DNA from: Monodelphis domestica
Lineage: Eukaryota > Chordata > Mammalia > Didelphimorphia > Didelphidae
DNA: 64,000 nt
NCBI RefSeq assembly: GCF_027887165.1
Contig: NC_077231.1
Coordinates: 125,815,487 to 125,879,486 of the forward strand
Direction: 5' to 3'
Positions 53,285 through 64,000 of the stretch are shown here, piece by piece. Made by a program: the position numbers and the translations under genes. Under the pieces are notes generated by a model. That model saw only the letters and a list, made by a program, of their open reading frames with translations, was not told the DNA's origin and made no database searches. The first letter of the stretch is position 1. The number at the start of each line of letters is the position of its first letter.

Positions 53285-53650
53285 GCATTTATTAAGAACC
53301 TACTGTGTGTGTGTGTGTGTGTGTGTGCAAGGCAATGTATTAGGTGATGGAAATACAAAGACAAAACCAGAGATGGTTCCTGCCCTCAAGAATCTTATAT
53401 TCTACTATATTACAAAAAAGACAACTCACATGCAAATGTCAAAGTTGTACAAGATTCCTTGAGGATGTGGCAACAGATGTAACCTTGTTAGACAATGATC
53501 TGATTATTAATACCTGGCAAGAAATAAGACAAGGAGAATATCTTTTCAAAGATATTTGATACCTTCATGTTGAAAGTCTAGTACAAAGTTCAAATGGAAG
53601 AGATTCAGATGGAAAGGTGTTCCAGATGATAATGTTTATAGGCGATATTG
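53285..53650 (-). mobile_element. L2 3' tail, antisense, with (GT)n
   Basis: AGCATTTATTAAGAACCTACTGTGTG then (GT)n at about 53306-53327, CAAGGCAATGTATTAGGTGATGG, GTTCCTGCCCTCAAGAATCTTATATTC. Beyond 53430 decay makes the end uncertain. Confidence 0.7.
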
Positions 53651-55227
53651 CATTAAGCCCTGAAACAGTCTACTAAATGAAGTCCAGAAGCGCTCAAAAG
53701 AATTTGATCCAATTATCCACACAGTAAAAACCAAGAGAATGAAAAATGGCTGTTGTCTAGATTACCACATGCAGTCTATAGTAAAACCGTCAAGACCAAA
53801 TGGTTAGCTCATGGTTTGAAAGCTCATAAAACTGGTTCATGCCTAATCTTAGATAGAGGAATAGATGATGAACAAACCTCAGAAGAGCAGAACAGATTGC
53901 CTTTGGCAATATGTACAATGCTTTTAATGATTCAAGATTTTTTTCTGAAATAAGGATTTATCTTTTTAATGAAAATATTCTTCTGGTGGCACTGTCTGAC
54001 TGAGCTCTAGAGTATAACAGTTTCTCCAAAATTAAATTCAAGGGTCACCCACAGGCACATGAATATAAACAAACATTTCTCACAAAATACAATGTAAATA
54101 ATATTGAAAATCATTTGCCTAAAAAACTGATAGGTCAGTTATTTATCAAAAACAAAGGATGACTTGAAAGACAGCCCACATGCTCAACTGTTATCTTTAC
54201 AACATCAAGAGAAGTGGAAGAAAATCTCTCTTATGTTGGGTGAATCCTCTATGGAGGATTTATAGAAGACGTGGAAAAGGATGGGGAGGTTTGATTGGAC
54301 TATGATGTGGATCCCTGGATAGGGTATTCTTCAATGCAATTAACAAAGTTTCTGAGGTATCACTGAATCAAAATAGCATATTTGAAAATTGTCACAATGC
54401 CTTCTTCCATGATTAGTTATTGCTGCCATGACATTCTCCAGTCTTATTCCTTATACTCATGTATAAATCACCAAAAACACTCAACTAATGCCAAAGTACT
54501 CATTACAGAGATGACAACATTCCAAAGTAATGTCCTTATAAGATGATGACAATAAACCTAGAGATAACTTTTTTAAAATCACTGCAGCGATTTACCACAG
54601 AACTTATTCTCTTGGTCTGAGGTACATCCTTTCCTGTAGAAAGTATTAATAGTTTTATTTTAAATATCAAGAGTTCTGCAATTTCTGGGAAACCAAATAC
54701 CACAAAATGCCTTTTAATGGTTTAGTTGGAAACTAATCAGTTTAATGTGGATGAAATTTATCTTTGTAATTTATATTTAGGTTTAAAACCCAAGGAGAAA
54801 AGTTTTCTAAGAACTCTGAGAAGTATAATTTTTGAACCCCAAGTGTTTGCTATCATTATTCAATCCCTAATACAGCTGGACTTGTTCCCCTTTAGCCATG
54901 AGAACATCTACAGTCAGACACCATGGCAACCAGTGGGAATCTGAATTTCAGAAAATAAGAAAACAAACTCTGAGGACAGAAAGTTTCTTTCATTTCCTCA
55001 TGAAAAACTCCAGCAAATGAGAGGAAAGATGACATCAAACACAAAGAATGTGATAAGCAATAGAATGTCTTCAAATGGAATTTTCCTATTAAAAAAACCA
55101 ATCTTGTATATTTCTTAAACAGAAATAAGAAAACAGTCTCCCTTCAGTAATGCAACAGTAGCACTAACTGCTACATGGCCACCTACAAATCCAAATGGTA
55201 GTGATGACGTAAAGAGAATTCATTGTA
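53651..55227. other. unclassified intronic stretch
   Basis: AT-rich; no exon. A 66-codon frame at 53753-53953 has no recognisable domain. Confidence 0.35.
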
Positions 55228-55375
55228 ATTAAAAAACATTAATAAGTGCCTGCTATATATAAGGTACTGTTTTAGATGCAGGGGAAACAAAGTTTAAGAG
55301 TCCCTACTTGGGAACAACCTACCAGGGAGGAGAGGACACATATATAAGTTTAAGACAAGGTAGGGTATGACAAGA
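55228..55375 (-). mobile_element. L2 3' tail, antisense
   Basis: AACATTAATAAGTGCCTGCTATATATAAGGTACTG, GATGCAGGGGAAACAAAG, AAGAGTCCCTACTTGG. Confidence 0.65.
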
Positions 55376-56424
55376 ATAAAGAAACGATCCTGACAAAATT
55401 ACCCAGAGACATTTGGATAGGATACTTTCATTGTGATGATAGTGGTCATAGAGCTGGTGAACAGAGAAGACTTTCTCTCTTAAGCTCAACATATCTAGCA
55501 TTCCAACACCTTTGCCATCCCCCCTCCTCTAATTTTCCTCCATTTTTCCAGTTGTTATTCTTTCCAGGAGGAAAAAAGGCAACATTAGAGCATGAGGGAA
55601 CTGGAAGTATTGGGAAGAACGGTATTAGTTATTTCTGTACTTTTTTTATTTGAGGAACAAGCAAGATGAGCAAAAGACCTGGATGCAGGAGGAAATTTGA
55701 CACAGAGATGTGACAGAATGAGATCCATGGATAGAGTATAGCCCTGGAAAAGTATAGCTTATTTAAAATGAAAAAAGATGAGTGACCACAGAAATAGGGC
55801 ATTATATAGGAAGAAGGTAAATCTGAAGAGCAAGGGGAGAAGCTGAGAAGAGAGAGGGAATATTCAAGGGATGATAAAGAGGCAAACAGAAAAGTGCTTA
55901 TTATAATCACAACACTCTACTGTCCCTTGCACAGAAAACACAAATATTTACAACTTCTCCTAGGCACTAAGTCATTGTAGCTTGATATCAGGAGAGGGGA
56001 CCAGCTCTTAGCCTTGGATCATGAATAACTAGGGAGGGTATCTGAACCAGTGCCAATCTCTGATCTCTGGAGAACTAAAGCAAGGATATGTTTTAGCTTG
56101 TGCCCACACCTCTGAGAATCCCTAGTATTTGAAAAGTTAAGCTCCAGCTTTGTTTCCCACAGAGGATCTCCTGATCCTCTCGGCTGACATTGCCTGAATT
56201 TATTTTCAAATGTGTGGGTGGCATATATACATACATGCACATATATATGTTTACATATATGTTTAAATGACTGTGGATAGTTTACACACTTATGTAAACA
56301 CATAGTCACATATAATCCTTTACAAGTCAAATCTCTCACACATATTTGCTTAAAACCACTAAGATTTTTGTACATCCTTTTATAAACACATACATAAACA
56401 CACATGCTGTCTTTTCCAGTAGAA

Positions 56425-56502
56425 GATATAAGCTCCTTGAAGGTAGATAACTACTATCTATCTCCAGGACCTGTCACAGCCTATTAAATGCCAGATAGTG
56501 AT
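56425..56502 (+). mobile_element. L2 3' tail fragment
   Basis: AGATATAAGCTCCTTGAAGGTAGATAAC, ATCTCCAGGACCTGTCACAG. An AT/CA-rich microsatellite region (56215-56405) precedes it. Confidence 0.5.
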
Positions 56503-56789
56503 AATAATATTGAGGTTTTGATGGTTACCACTACAAAAAAAATGTAATAGTTACTCCTACTAAAAGTATTTAAGAGTATGTTTATACTAGGTCTGTGTTC
56601 TTTACATAAAAAATAAAGAGGAAATTAAATAGAAATGGTCAGTTCCTTTATGGCATAACAAAATGAAAGGAACAACTTATGAAAGATAATTCTGAGAAGT
56701 GAACACTCCATTTAGAACAATCATAGACATTTCATAGAAATATAATGTAATGAAATGTTCCCTTTCACATATAGACAATATGTGAACCT

Positions 56790-57965
56790 AGAACCAAAAG
56801 AGCAGCAGAGGAACTAGAGACCAAACTGGTAACATTTGCTAGATAAGGAAGAAAGCAAAGGAGTTCGAGAAAAACATCTACTACTTCATTGACTACACTA
56901 AAGTCTTTGTGTGGATCACCACAAAATGTGACAAGTCCTCAAAGAGATGAGAGTACTGTATCATCTTACTTGTCTCCAGAGGAACCTATATATGGATCAA
57001 GAAGCAACTCTTAGAACTGAACATGGAACAACTGATTGGTTTAAGATTGGGAAAGAAATATGACAAGGCTGTCTATTGTTACCTTATTTATTTAACTTAT
57101 TTGCAGAGTTCAACATGTGAAATGCCAGGCTGAACAAATCAATAGCTGGAATTGAGGTTGCCAAGAGAGATTTCAACAATCTCAAATATGCAGACAATAC
57201 CACTCTGATGGCAGAAAATGAGAAATTAAGAAACCTCTTGATGAATGGGAAAGAGGAGTCTAAAAACTGGCTTAAAGCTTAACATAAAAAAAGGATCATG
57301 GCAATTGGCTCACTTTCTGGCAAATAGAGGGAGAAGAAATGGAAGCAGTATCAGATTTCACATATTTGGGTTCAGAAATCACTGCAAATGGCAACTATAG
57401 TTATGACATGAAAAGATGTTTTCTTCATAGAAGGATAATTAAGTCAAATCTGGATAACTAAAAAGAAGAGATATCACCTTGCTAATGAAGGTCTGTCTAG
57501 TGAAAAGTATGGTTTTTCCAGTAGCAGAAAAATGGCTACAAGAGCTGCCCTCTAAGGAAACTTGGGGGTCACAATATCAATACTCTCAAATTATGGTGCT
57601 GCAGGACTTTTGAGAGATCCTTGGAGAGCATGGAAATCAAATCAATTAGTACATAGAGAAATTAATTCAGAGTATTCATTGGAAGGACAAACACTGAAGA
57701 TGAAGCTTAAATACTTAAGTCACATGATGAGAAGACAGAAGTTATTGGAAAAAATCTCTGATGTTGGAAAAGATTGAAAGCAAATGGAGAAGGGCATAGC
57801 ACAGGAAGAAAGAGATGGATAAATAGTGTCATGGAAACAAACAGCTTGAGCTTGGACAGACGTCTGAAAATAATGGAGGATAGAAGAACTTGGTATGCCA
57901 TGATCTATGGGGTCATGAAGAGTTGGACATGACTGAATAACTGAACCAACAACTGAACCACAACA
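56790..57965 (+). mobile_element. BovB/RTE LINE 3' part, inactive
   Basis: RT palm remnants read in order: TTCATTGACTACACTAAAG (IDYAKAF-like), TTGGTTTAAGATTGGGAAAG, GACAAGGCTGTCTATTGTTACC (GCLLLP-like), CTCAAATATGCAGACAATACCACTC (YADDTTL with the second Asp changed to Asn), GGTTCAGAAATCACTGCAAATGG, CATTGGAAGGACAAACACTGAAG and the terminus GGGGTCATGAAGAGTTGGACATGAC. Matches the BovB-clade layout. Many stops, and the catalytic YADD is damaged. Confidence 0.88.
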
Positions 57966-59149
57966 AAAGTTATAATTATTATTATTGAATTTGCATCTGA
58001 TCGATGTGAGAACATTGAGGTTGATAACTGAGAAAACCTGGCCTCCAGGACTGTTTGGTGACTATAGGACAAATGTATAATACCTGGTTATAGTTTTATT
58101 TGCAGAAATTTGGATTTTGGTTTATCTTATGGGAAAGAGGTGAGTTATCTCCCTGAAAAGAACCTACTTTGGGAAGCGGTAGCCTAGAACACAAAGATAA
58201 CCCATAGCTCATGGAGCAAAAGAAGAGCTGAGCTCAGAAGAACTGACTGCAGAAATGATCACGTTAGGCTTGGAAGAAAACTTAGAGCCAACAAACAAAA
58301 CAGACTAAATGAAGACTGAGTCTGACCCTATTATTACCTCCTGCATAAGAGGTACAAATCCCAGAAGTCTGGACAAGGTACAAATTCAGAAAAGGGCTGC
58401 AGATCCCAGGTTTAGGGTTTTTGCTTTCATTGGAAGCATATTACATTATTTCAGCAGCACAGCTGAGGAGTGGTCTGAGATAAATGGATAGCACAAGAAC
58501 GATCCTGTGTGTTGGGAGTGTGGAGGGGCTCAGGAGTGGGGCTGGGGGAGCAGACAAGAAAGGAGAGGTCTATCCATCCATGACAACAGAGGGCACCCTG
58601 CTTCAGAGCTTGCATTCTCTTTATGTCTGTTCCCTCTTGCAGACACCGCCTCTAATGGTAGGAGAGTGAGCCTATGTTTATGGATAGAATCGTATATTAT
58701 TATTATACTTTCTTTGATTGTGTTTAGCAAACATTTTGGATGAAGAATTGATGGAGTCCTCTTGGCTGACTCCTTAAATGGCAAGCACACAGGTCAGGTC
58801 TCAGTGTAGAAGCAGAAGCGGATTCTCCAAACTAGGGTTGCACCTGAATGCTAAGATAATCAATTGTTACAGTGGCTGCTTCCTCCTAGAACCCCTCACT
58901 GATTTGTTCTGTGAATGATCAAGCCAACTCCCAGGCCCATGCAAGAGAGGTGAGATCTACCCACTTATAAAATTCAGTTAAATTAGTTGTGTCACAGAAG
59001 ACATAACCACTGAAAAATTTTTACTAGCTCCTATTTTGTTTCAAGGGAGCACACTAAATGGGACAAATGGATCTCTGAGTGGACTCTTGGTACCCTTCAG
59101 TATTTAACTTCTAGAAAGTTATTGAACAGCCTCAGGGTTTTAAACATTT
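57966..59149. other. unclassified intronic stretch
   Basis: Frames at 58309-58743 are short and overlap antisense frames; no conserved motif seen. Confidence 0.4.
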
Positions 59150-59315
59150 GTAGAATTTGGGGCTGAAAGGAATCCTGGAGACCTTGTTATCCAGCCTTCT
59201 CATTTTAAGATGAGAAAACTGAGGCCCAATAAAATAAAATGGCTCACTCAAATAAAAAGGTATTAAGTAGCAAAGCTAGAATTTACACAGGGATCATTCT
59301 AGTGCAGTGACATGT
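59150..59315 (+). mobile_element. MIR-like SINE
   Basis: GGGGCTGAAAGGAATCCTGGAGACCTTG, CATTTTAAGATGAGAAAACTGAGGCCCAA, AATGGCTCACTCAAATAAAAAGG. Decayed. Confidence 0.65.
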
Positions 59316-60484
59316 TCAGCAAATGGAAAGAAAAGTCACTTTGCTTAGATAAATGAGGAAAAAAAGTATACTGATAAGATTCTAGAATTAAAGTATTCTG
59401 ACTTACTCTTCCTTAGTATAAAAATTTGAAGAGATAAACTGTCCTTTCTCTAATGCATATGAAGCATGTGATTGCTTGAATATTGCATTCAAATTAGTGG
59501 CTGGGCCAGGGCTAGTCCTTAAGTTTCTAGACAAGAGGCCTCCCAAGTTGTTTGCCTCTAGGGATTTGGCCTTCAATAATTCTACTCTTATCTGGATAAG
59601 CCTGGCATCCAAATATAGTTGGATCAGCTCAGCAGCAAATCAACTTAGACACATTATCATAATGGCCTCATTTCCTGGATTTTACATTACTTTCTAAATT
59701 TGTTTTCTATCCAAATGCTCTGAAAAAACAAACAGCACAAAACAATCAACCAGATACACACCACTTTTTTACCTCTTGACATTTACTTAAAAACAAACAA
59801 ACAAACAAACAACAAAAACTAACCCTTGCCAGCTCACAAGCCAAATTTCCTGAAACCTCAGAAAAGGTTTATATTTATTTCAGTAAAACTTGAGGATAGA
59901 CGTTCAGGCCAATTCTTATTTTAAGAAAATGGGTTCCCCCACCCCTTGAAGCTTAACTTACAGCACGTAATTATGTCTGTGACCACAAAGGCTAAGATGA
60001 TTTGTGATGTGGATCTGGTGTTCAATTTCAGAAAATTAAAATATGGGTTTAAAAATGAACAAACTTTCTACCATAAAAGTTTGTTTTCCACACAAAGGGT
60101 ACTTTGTAACATCCTATCTTCTTTATGCCTTCGTAAGATCATGTCTCTCTAAACAAAGTGGAGTGAATACTAACGGTAAAAATGTGGATAACTCAAGTTG
60201 AAACAAATGAAGAATCATTCTTTGGACAAGAATACTCTAGAGAGCCCCAAACCAACAGGAAACTTTCTATCTCTTAATACAGAGAAGATACTAGTTATCA
60301 TCCATGATATAAGTGTTGGGAAAATCTTTAAAACTACACAATCAATCTTCATTATAGAAATATGTAAGCTCGTGCCACCTATGGAAATAAGTTCACTGGC
60401 TGTGGACTACCTTGTCCAGAGGAGAACTATTTCAGATCATTCAAACCCAAGCAAGTTTCTATTTTGAGAGATGGCTATTAGTGG
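59316..60484. other. unclassified intronic stretch
   Basis: (AAAC)n at about 59790-59813. No exon or repeat otherwise recognised. Confidence 0.4.
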
Positions 60485-61150
60485 TGGAAATGCTCAATAA
60501 CTTAATCAGCAAGCATTTGTTCACTGTTTTACTATATGCTAAATGAACTCTGTGCTAAGCAGGGGGGAGGGGTGGGCTAGAAACCAGCCCCTGCTCTCCA
60601 GGAGTGTGCCCTGGGAGGGAGAAGGGTGCCTACAAGGTGCATGCGTGGGAACATTCCAGGGAAGTGGTTGACATGTGGAGGACAGTGTGGAAGCAGTTCT
60701 TGGGCTTAGACTTTAAGGAAGAGGCTCGTAAAGGAAATTCCAAGAAGATAAAGTCAGAAGAGAAAGCAGTCTGGAAATGCAGGACAGCCAGCAGAGCCAC
60801 AGAATTCTTAGATGGAGGTTAGGATGTGGGGAACAGAGAGGAGGCTGGTATGAAAAGAAGCAACTTGTAAGCAGATGGGAAAGGTCTTAAAGAGCTTGAA
60901 TGCAAAACTGAGAATTTATTAAGATTCTAGAGGGAGCCATAGGAAGCTACTGAGGAGAGATGTCATTAGATTTATTCTTGGGAAATAATCACCTTGAACT
61001 GGAGTGGGAAGAGACATTGGGAAGCTCATTTAGGAGACTACTATAAAAATCTAGGCAATGGGTTAGGAGGAACTAGATTAAGGTGGCTGTGTAAAGAGAG
61101 AGAATGGGATGTATGTGAGATGTTATAGAGAAAGAAATTATAAGACTGGT
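60485..61150 (-). mobile_element. L2 LINE, antisense
   Basis: AGCAAGCATTTGTTCACTGTTTTACTATATGC, CCCCTGCTCTCCAGGAGTGTGCC, AATGCAGGACAGCCAGCAG, GGGAGCCATAGGAAGCTACTGAGG, GGAGACTACTATAAAAATCTAGGC. Reversed L2 order. Confidence 0.75.
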
Positions 61151-61204
61151 AATGAATATTACCAAAAACTATCATAAAATGTAACATACTGCTCTAAATC
61201 AAGG

Positions 61205-61440
61205 GTTCTTAACCATTTTGCATCTCATGGAGTCTTTTGGCAGTCTGAGGGAGTCTATGGACTGCTTCTCATCATAATATTTTTAATTAAATAAGATAAA
61301 ATACATAGGATTACAAAGAAAATCAATTATGCTGGTATATAGTTAGCAAAATATGTTTTTAAAAAGCTGTGAATCTTGAAATTTCTCAGACTTGTGAATG
61401 TTAAAAGATTCTCAGACTCTACCTTAGATCATTTGGCTAA
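61205..61440 (+). mobile_element. DNA-transposon-like repeat, second copy
   Basis: AAGGGTTCTTAACCATTTTGCATCTCATGG...CTTTTGGCAGTCTGAGGGAGTC, then AGATAAAATACATAGGATTACAAAG. Related to 52463-52625. Several mammalian non-autonomous DNA transposons have GGTTCTTAACC-type ends; family not determined. Confidence 0.55.
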
Positions 61441-61479
61441 GACCATTCCCCATTTTAAACAATGAAGCTACTTAGATCT

Positions 61480-62300
61480 AAAATGTGAGAACTCTACTTA
61501 GATCAGAAATAGGAAGACCTCTACTCCACTGGTACTTAAGACTGCTTTAGGGAAGAAAATTCCTTGCAGCACAATGAAAAGTACTTAGACCCATACTTAA
61601 GCCATGCCTATTTTTAGAATTATTACAAAGGGGTGCTAAGTACCTATAAAGGTCAGGCAACTTGTGAACTTAAAAGGAGCAAAGAGGAAAAAACTTACAC
61701 AGGGATTCTAACCTACTCAGGTGTGGATTACTAAAAGGATTAGTCTACTCAGGTGTGAATTCAGAATGGGCTGTCCTTTGGAAAACGTCTACTGTGATTG
61801 GTAGATGGAAGAACTTAGGGGAGGTAACATAGGAGAAAAACCCACTATATAAGAAAAAGGACAGACTGTTGAGAAATCTCTTGAGATATACAGGCTCTTG
61901 AGAGACAATCTCTAAGAAGGTCTTTCAAGGGAGGCTGACTCTGGCTGGAACTCCCTCTGGGGAGACTCTGTCCCCCTGAATACTTGCTTGAACAGATTTT
62001 ATGGTGAGTGATTAGGACTGACTGATCTTTTTTTTAGGGCTTAGGCCTGGGTTGTCCAGGGCTGCCTGGGCTGGCCTATTCTTTTCTAATTTATTTCCTT
62101 TTTTTCTCTCTCTTTCTTTGATTCCTCATTGTATTATTAATTAAAAATCTCTATAAAACCCAGTTGACTTGGGTATATTCATAATTGGGAATATTTCCCT
62201 GGCGACCACGTTAATTATTTGATTTAAAACAAGACACTGTGGTGAAAACATATTTCCTGTGGTCACAATTTACTCACCCACTCTTATATCTATCAGAATT
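61480..62300 (+). mobile_element. LTR-like block with promoter signals
   Basis: GATTGG (inverted CCAAT) at 61796-61801, TATATAAG at 61846-61853, then a GTCTTTCAAGGGAGGCTGACTCTGGC region, a splice-donor-like ATGGTGAGTG (62000-62009), a T/C-rich run and an ATTAAA signal near 62138. This spacing is typical of U3-R-U5. TG...CA ends and a target duplication could not be fixed, so borders are approximate. No retroviral protein sequence follows. Confidence 0.45.
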
Positions 62301-62429
62301 TATATCTTCCACTATTTTAATCACTACAGTTTATGTCTCCAACCATTTTAATTATTACAGTTTATGGCATCCACTCTTTTAAATGCCACAAAGCACAAAT
62401 TTCATGGACCTCAAATTCCGCAATAATTT

Positions 62430-63310
62430 CTGTCATTCACTTTCCAGTTTTCCCAGAACTCTTGTCAAATGTATTTTTCTGAGTAGTTTGTTTTCAGGTT
62501 TATGAATTATTGAGTTTGACTATTATTGAGTCTGATTGCTTCTGATTTTTGCTTATCTAGACTTGTTTACTTTTTTTTTAAACACCCATACCAATTTTTT
62601 AAAACCACTACTGCATTATAATATAAAGTGAGGTTTGGAATTGCAATTCCTCTTTAATTCCTACATTTTTAATGATTTGTTTTAAGATTCTAGTTTTTTT
62701 GTCCCTTTAAGTTAATTTCATTATTATTTCATCTATCTCTACAGAATACCCCCTTGTAATTTTATTGATATAATTTTATTAGGTAAGTATAATATTGCTA
62801 TTTCATTCTTTTGGCATTGTCCAACCATGGTGAATAGATATCCCTTACTCCTTATTTCTTTAAAGATTGTTTTATCATTGTATTTACATATCTTTCATAG
62901 TTCTTAGATAATCTCCCAGATGTAGTCAATATTTTAAAGTTATTTTGAATGGAATTTCCTTTTCTATTATTTTTTCCTGGATTTTGTTTACCATACAGAA
63001 ATACTGACAGTTTTGTGCATTTTTTGTTTTATATTCTGCTACTTTAATGAAACTATTGCCTCAATTAGTTTTATTGCTCATTCTCTGGGGTTGTTTAGCA
63101 AAGGAATAATTCCTTCTGCAGCTAGGGATGCTTCCCTTGGCCAGTAGTCTTACTTTCTTTTTCTTGTTATTGCTTTCATTAGTATTCCTAGAACTACATC
63201 AAATAATAGTGGGAACAACTATATCTTTACTTTATTCCTAGAATTATTGGTGAAGTTTCTAATGTTTTCCCATAGTTTTTAGTTTTAGAGAGTTACTATT
63301 TGTCAAACTA
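62430..63310 (-). mobile_element. old L1, antisense ORF2 (RT region)
   Basis: Reversed L1 ORF2 text: AACCACTACTGCATTATAATATAAAGTGAGGTTTGGAATTGCAATTCCTC, CCATGGTGAATAGATATC, TTTTAAAGTTATTTTGAATGGAATTTCC, TTATATTCTGCTACTTTAATGAAACTATTGCC, ACATCAAATAATAGTGGGAAC. Heavily decayed. Confidence 0.8.
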
Positions 63311-63324
63311 AAGAAAAGTCCATT

Positions 63325-63540
63325 TAGGATCACAGGTTCATTGGCTCATAAATCATAGGCAGAAAGGACTTTAGGAACCATTTACTTCAATTCCTCCATT
63401 TTATAAATGAGAAAACAAAGATCCCAGAGAAATTAAATGACTTGCTTAAAGTCATACAAGTTGTAAGTGGCAGAGCCAGAATTTGAATTCTGGTTTTGTG
63501 ATTCCAAATTCAGCTCTCTTTCTAAAACACAATGCTACTT
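63325..63540 (+). mobile_element. MIR-like CORE-SINE
   Basis: CATAAATCATAGGCAGAAAGGACTTTAGGAACC, CCATTTTATAAATGAGAAAACAAAGATCCCAGAG, AAATGACTTGCTTAAAGTCATACAAG, CAGAGCCAGAATTTGAATTC. Confidence 0.75.
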
Positions 63541-63654
63541 CTCATTTTTTTCTTTGGCTTTTTAGTATTTTAAACACAAATGAGTGTGGTATTTGGTCAA
63601 AGGCCTCTTGTTCATCTATTTATGCAAGAAGGCTATTTAAACTATTTTTGTTAC

Positions 63655-63908
63655 TAACAAAATAATAATAGTTAGCATTTATATTCTGCTTTAAAGCTTG
63701 CAAAGCATTATATATATATATATATATCATCTTCTCTCATCTTTACAACTCTGTGAAGTAGAAGGGATTATGATTTCTATTTTACAGATAAGAATACTGA
63801 GGCTGAGAGGCTAAGTGACTTTCCCAGGGCTGCTACTCAAGGTCTGAGGCAGGACTGAAACTTGGTTTCATGTCCAGAGTTCCATACACTATACCACCTA
63901 CCTGTCCT
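63655..63908 (+). mobile_element. MIR CORE-SINE with internal (TA)n
   Basis: AATAATAATAGTTAGCATTTATATTCTGC, AAAGCTTGCAAAGCATTA then (TA)n at 63710-63727, TTACAACTCTGTGAAGTAG, TTTTACAGATAAGAATACTGAGGCTGAGAGG, CTAAGTGACTTTCCCAGGGC, ACTATACCACCTACCTGTCC. The microsatellite has grown inside the SINE. Confidence 0.85.
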
Positions 63909-64000
63909 AGAATTAATATAGTTTTGCTAATATTAAACATTTTCTGGTAGAAATTCAATATAATAATACCAAAATAATTTAAATTTTTTTTTGCCAAAGT

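Larger units (their letters stand above)
41850..64000 (-). other. RERG: RERG upstream intron (first part), no exon found
   Basis: This would be the intron between the P-loop exon and the residue 21-40 exon. I looked on the minus strand for a short exon encoding the expected N-terminus (Met-Ala-Lys start and a GRAGVGKS-type P-loop ending in a split codon before GT) and saw none. Contents are transposon fragments listed separately plus unclassified AT-rich DNA. That the intron continues past the right edge is an inference from the intact downstream exons. Confidence 0.6.

Noticed and set aside
1-64000. CRISPR arrays, operons, ribosome binding sites, tRNA or rRNA genes
   Set aside because: None seen; the sequence is vertebrate nuclear DNA. 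tRNA-like pieces are SINE heads without an intact cloverleaf.

Overview
This is about 64 kb of mammalian nuclear DNA, most likely from a marsupial. It is AT-rich, intron-bearing and packed with retroelements. The marsupial assignment rests on three things: many young-looking tRNA-derived CORE-SINEs (flanked by target-site duplications, with the core 'TGTGACCCTGGGCAAGTCACTT'-type box), an L1 lineage with monomer-like repeats in its 5' region, and a BovB/RTE remnant next to SINEs with a BovB-like head. The species cannot be named from this window.

The only host protein-coding gene I can support is RERG, a Ras-like small GTPase, on the minus strand. Three coding exons are present: 41793-41849, 33185-33258 and 31462-31869. 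They have consensus splice sites and matching phases, and the last exon encodes exactly the 135 residues expected for residues 65-199 of a 199-residue protein. The first coding exon (about residues 1-21, with the P-loop) was not found. If the gene is intact, that exon lies beyond the right edge, so the intron upstream of 41849 is longer than 22 kb. The 3' UTR should run leftwards from 31461.

Layout. 1-6800: an L1 3' end, a minus-strand RTE reverse-transcriptase remnant, MIRs, a ~165-bp local direct repeat and long unclassified stretches. 6803-13768: a nearly full-length but dead L1 (monomer-like 5' UTR, ORF1, ORF2, 3' UTR). 15075-17445: an old L2 LINE containing a solo LTR with a 5-bp target duplication, a SINE/L1 composite insertion, another SINE and a near-perfect 264-bp tandem duplication. 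17455-18925: an old L1 carrying a SINE and a MIR that itself carries a small hAT-like element. 20100-24840: a block of inverted and direct local duplications plus a 300-bp hairpin, with young L1 and SINE insertions alongside. 26800-31461: relatively repeat-poor, containing the presumptive RERG 3' UTR. 31462-41849: RERG exons 4 to 2, with SINE, MIR and L2 fragments and a GC-box-rich patch near 34.3 kb in the 8.5-kb intron. 41850-64000: upstream intron with L1, L2 (including a long antisense L2 at 48.7-50.4 kb), a BovB/RTE fragment (56.8-58.0 kb) and an LTR-like block (61.5-62.3 kb).

No new multi-gene system is visible. The most informative content is the set of nested insertions, whose boundaries and target duplications can be read directly, and the unexplained duplication/hairpin block at 22.7-24.8 kb.
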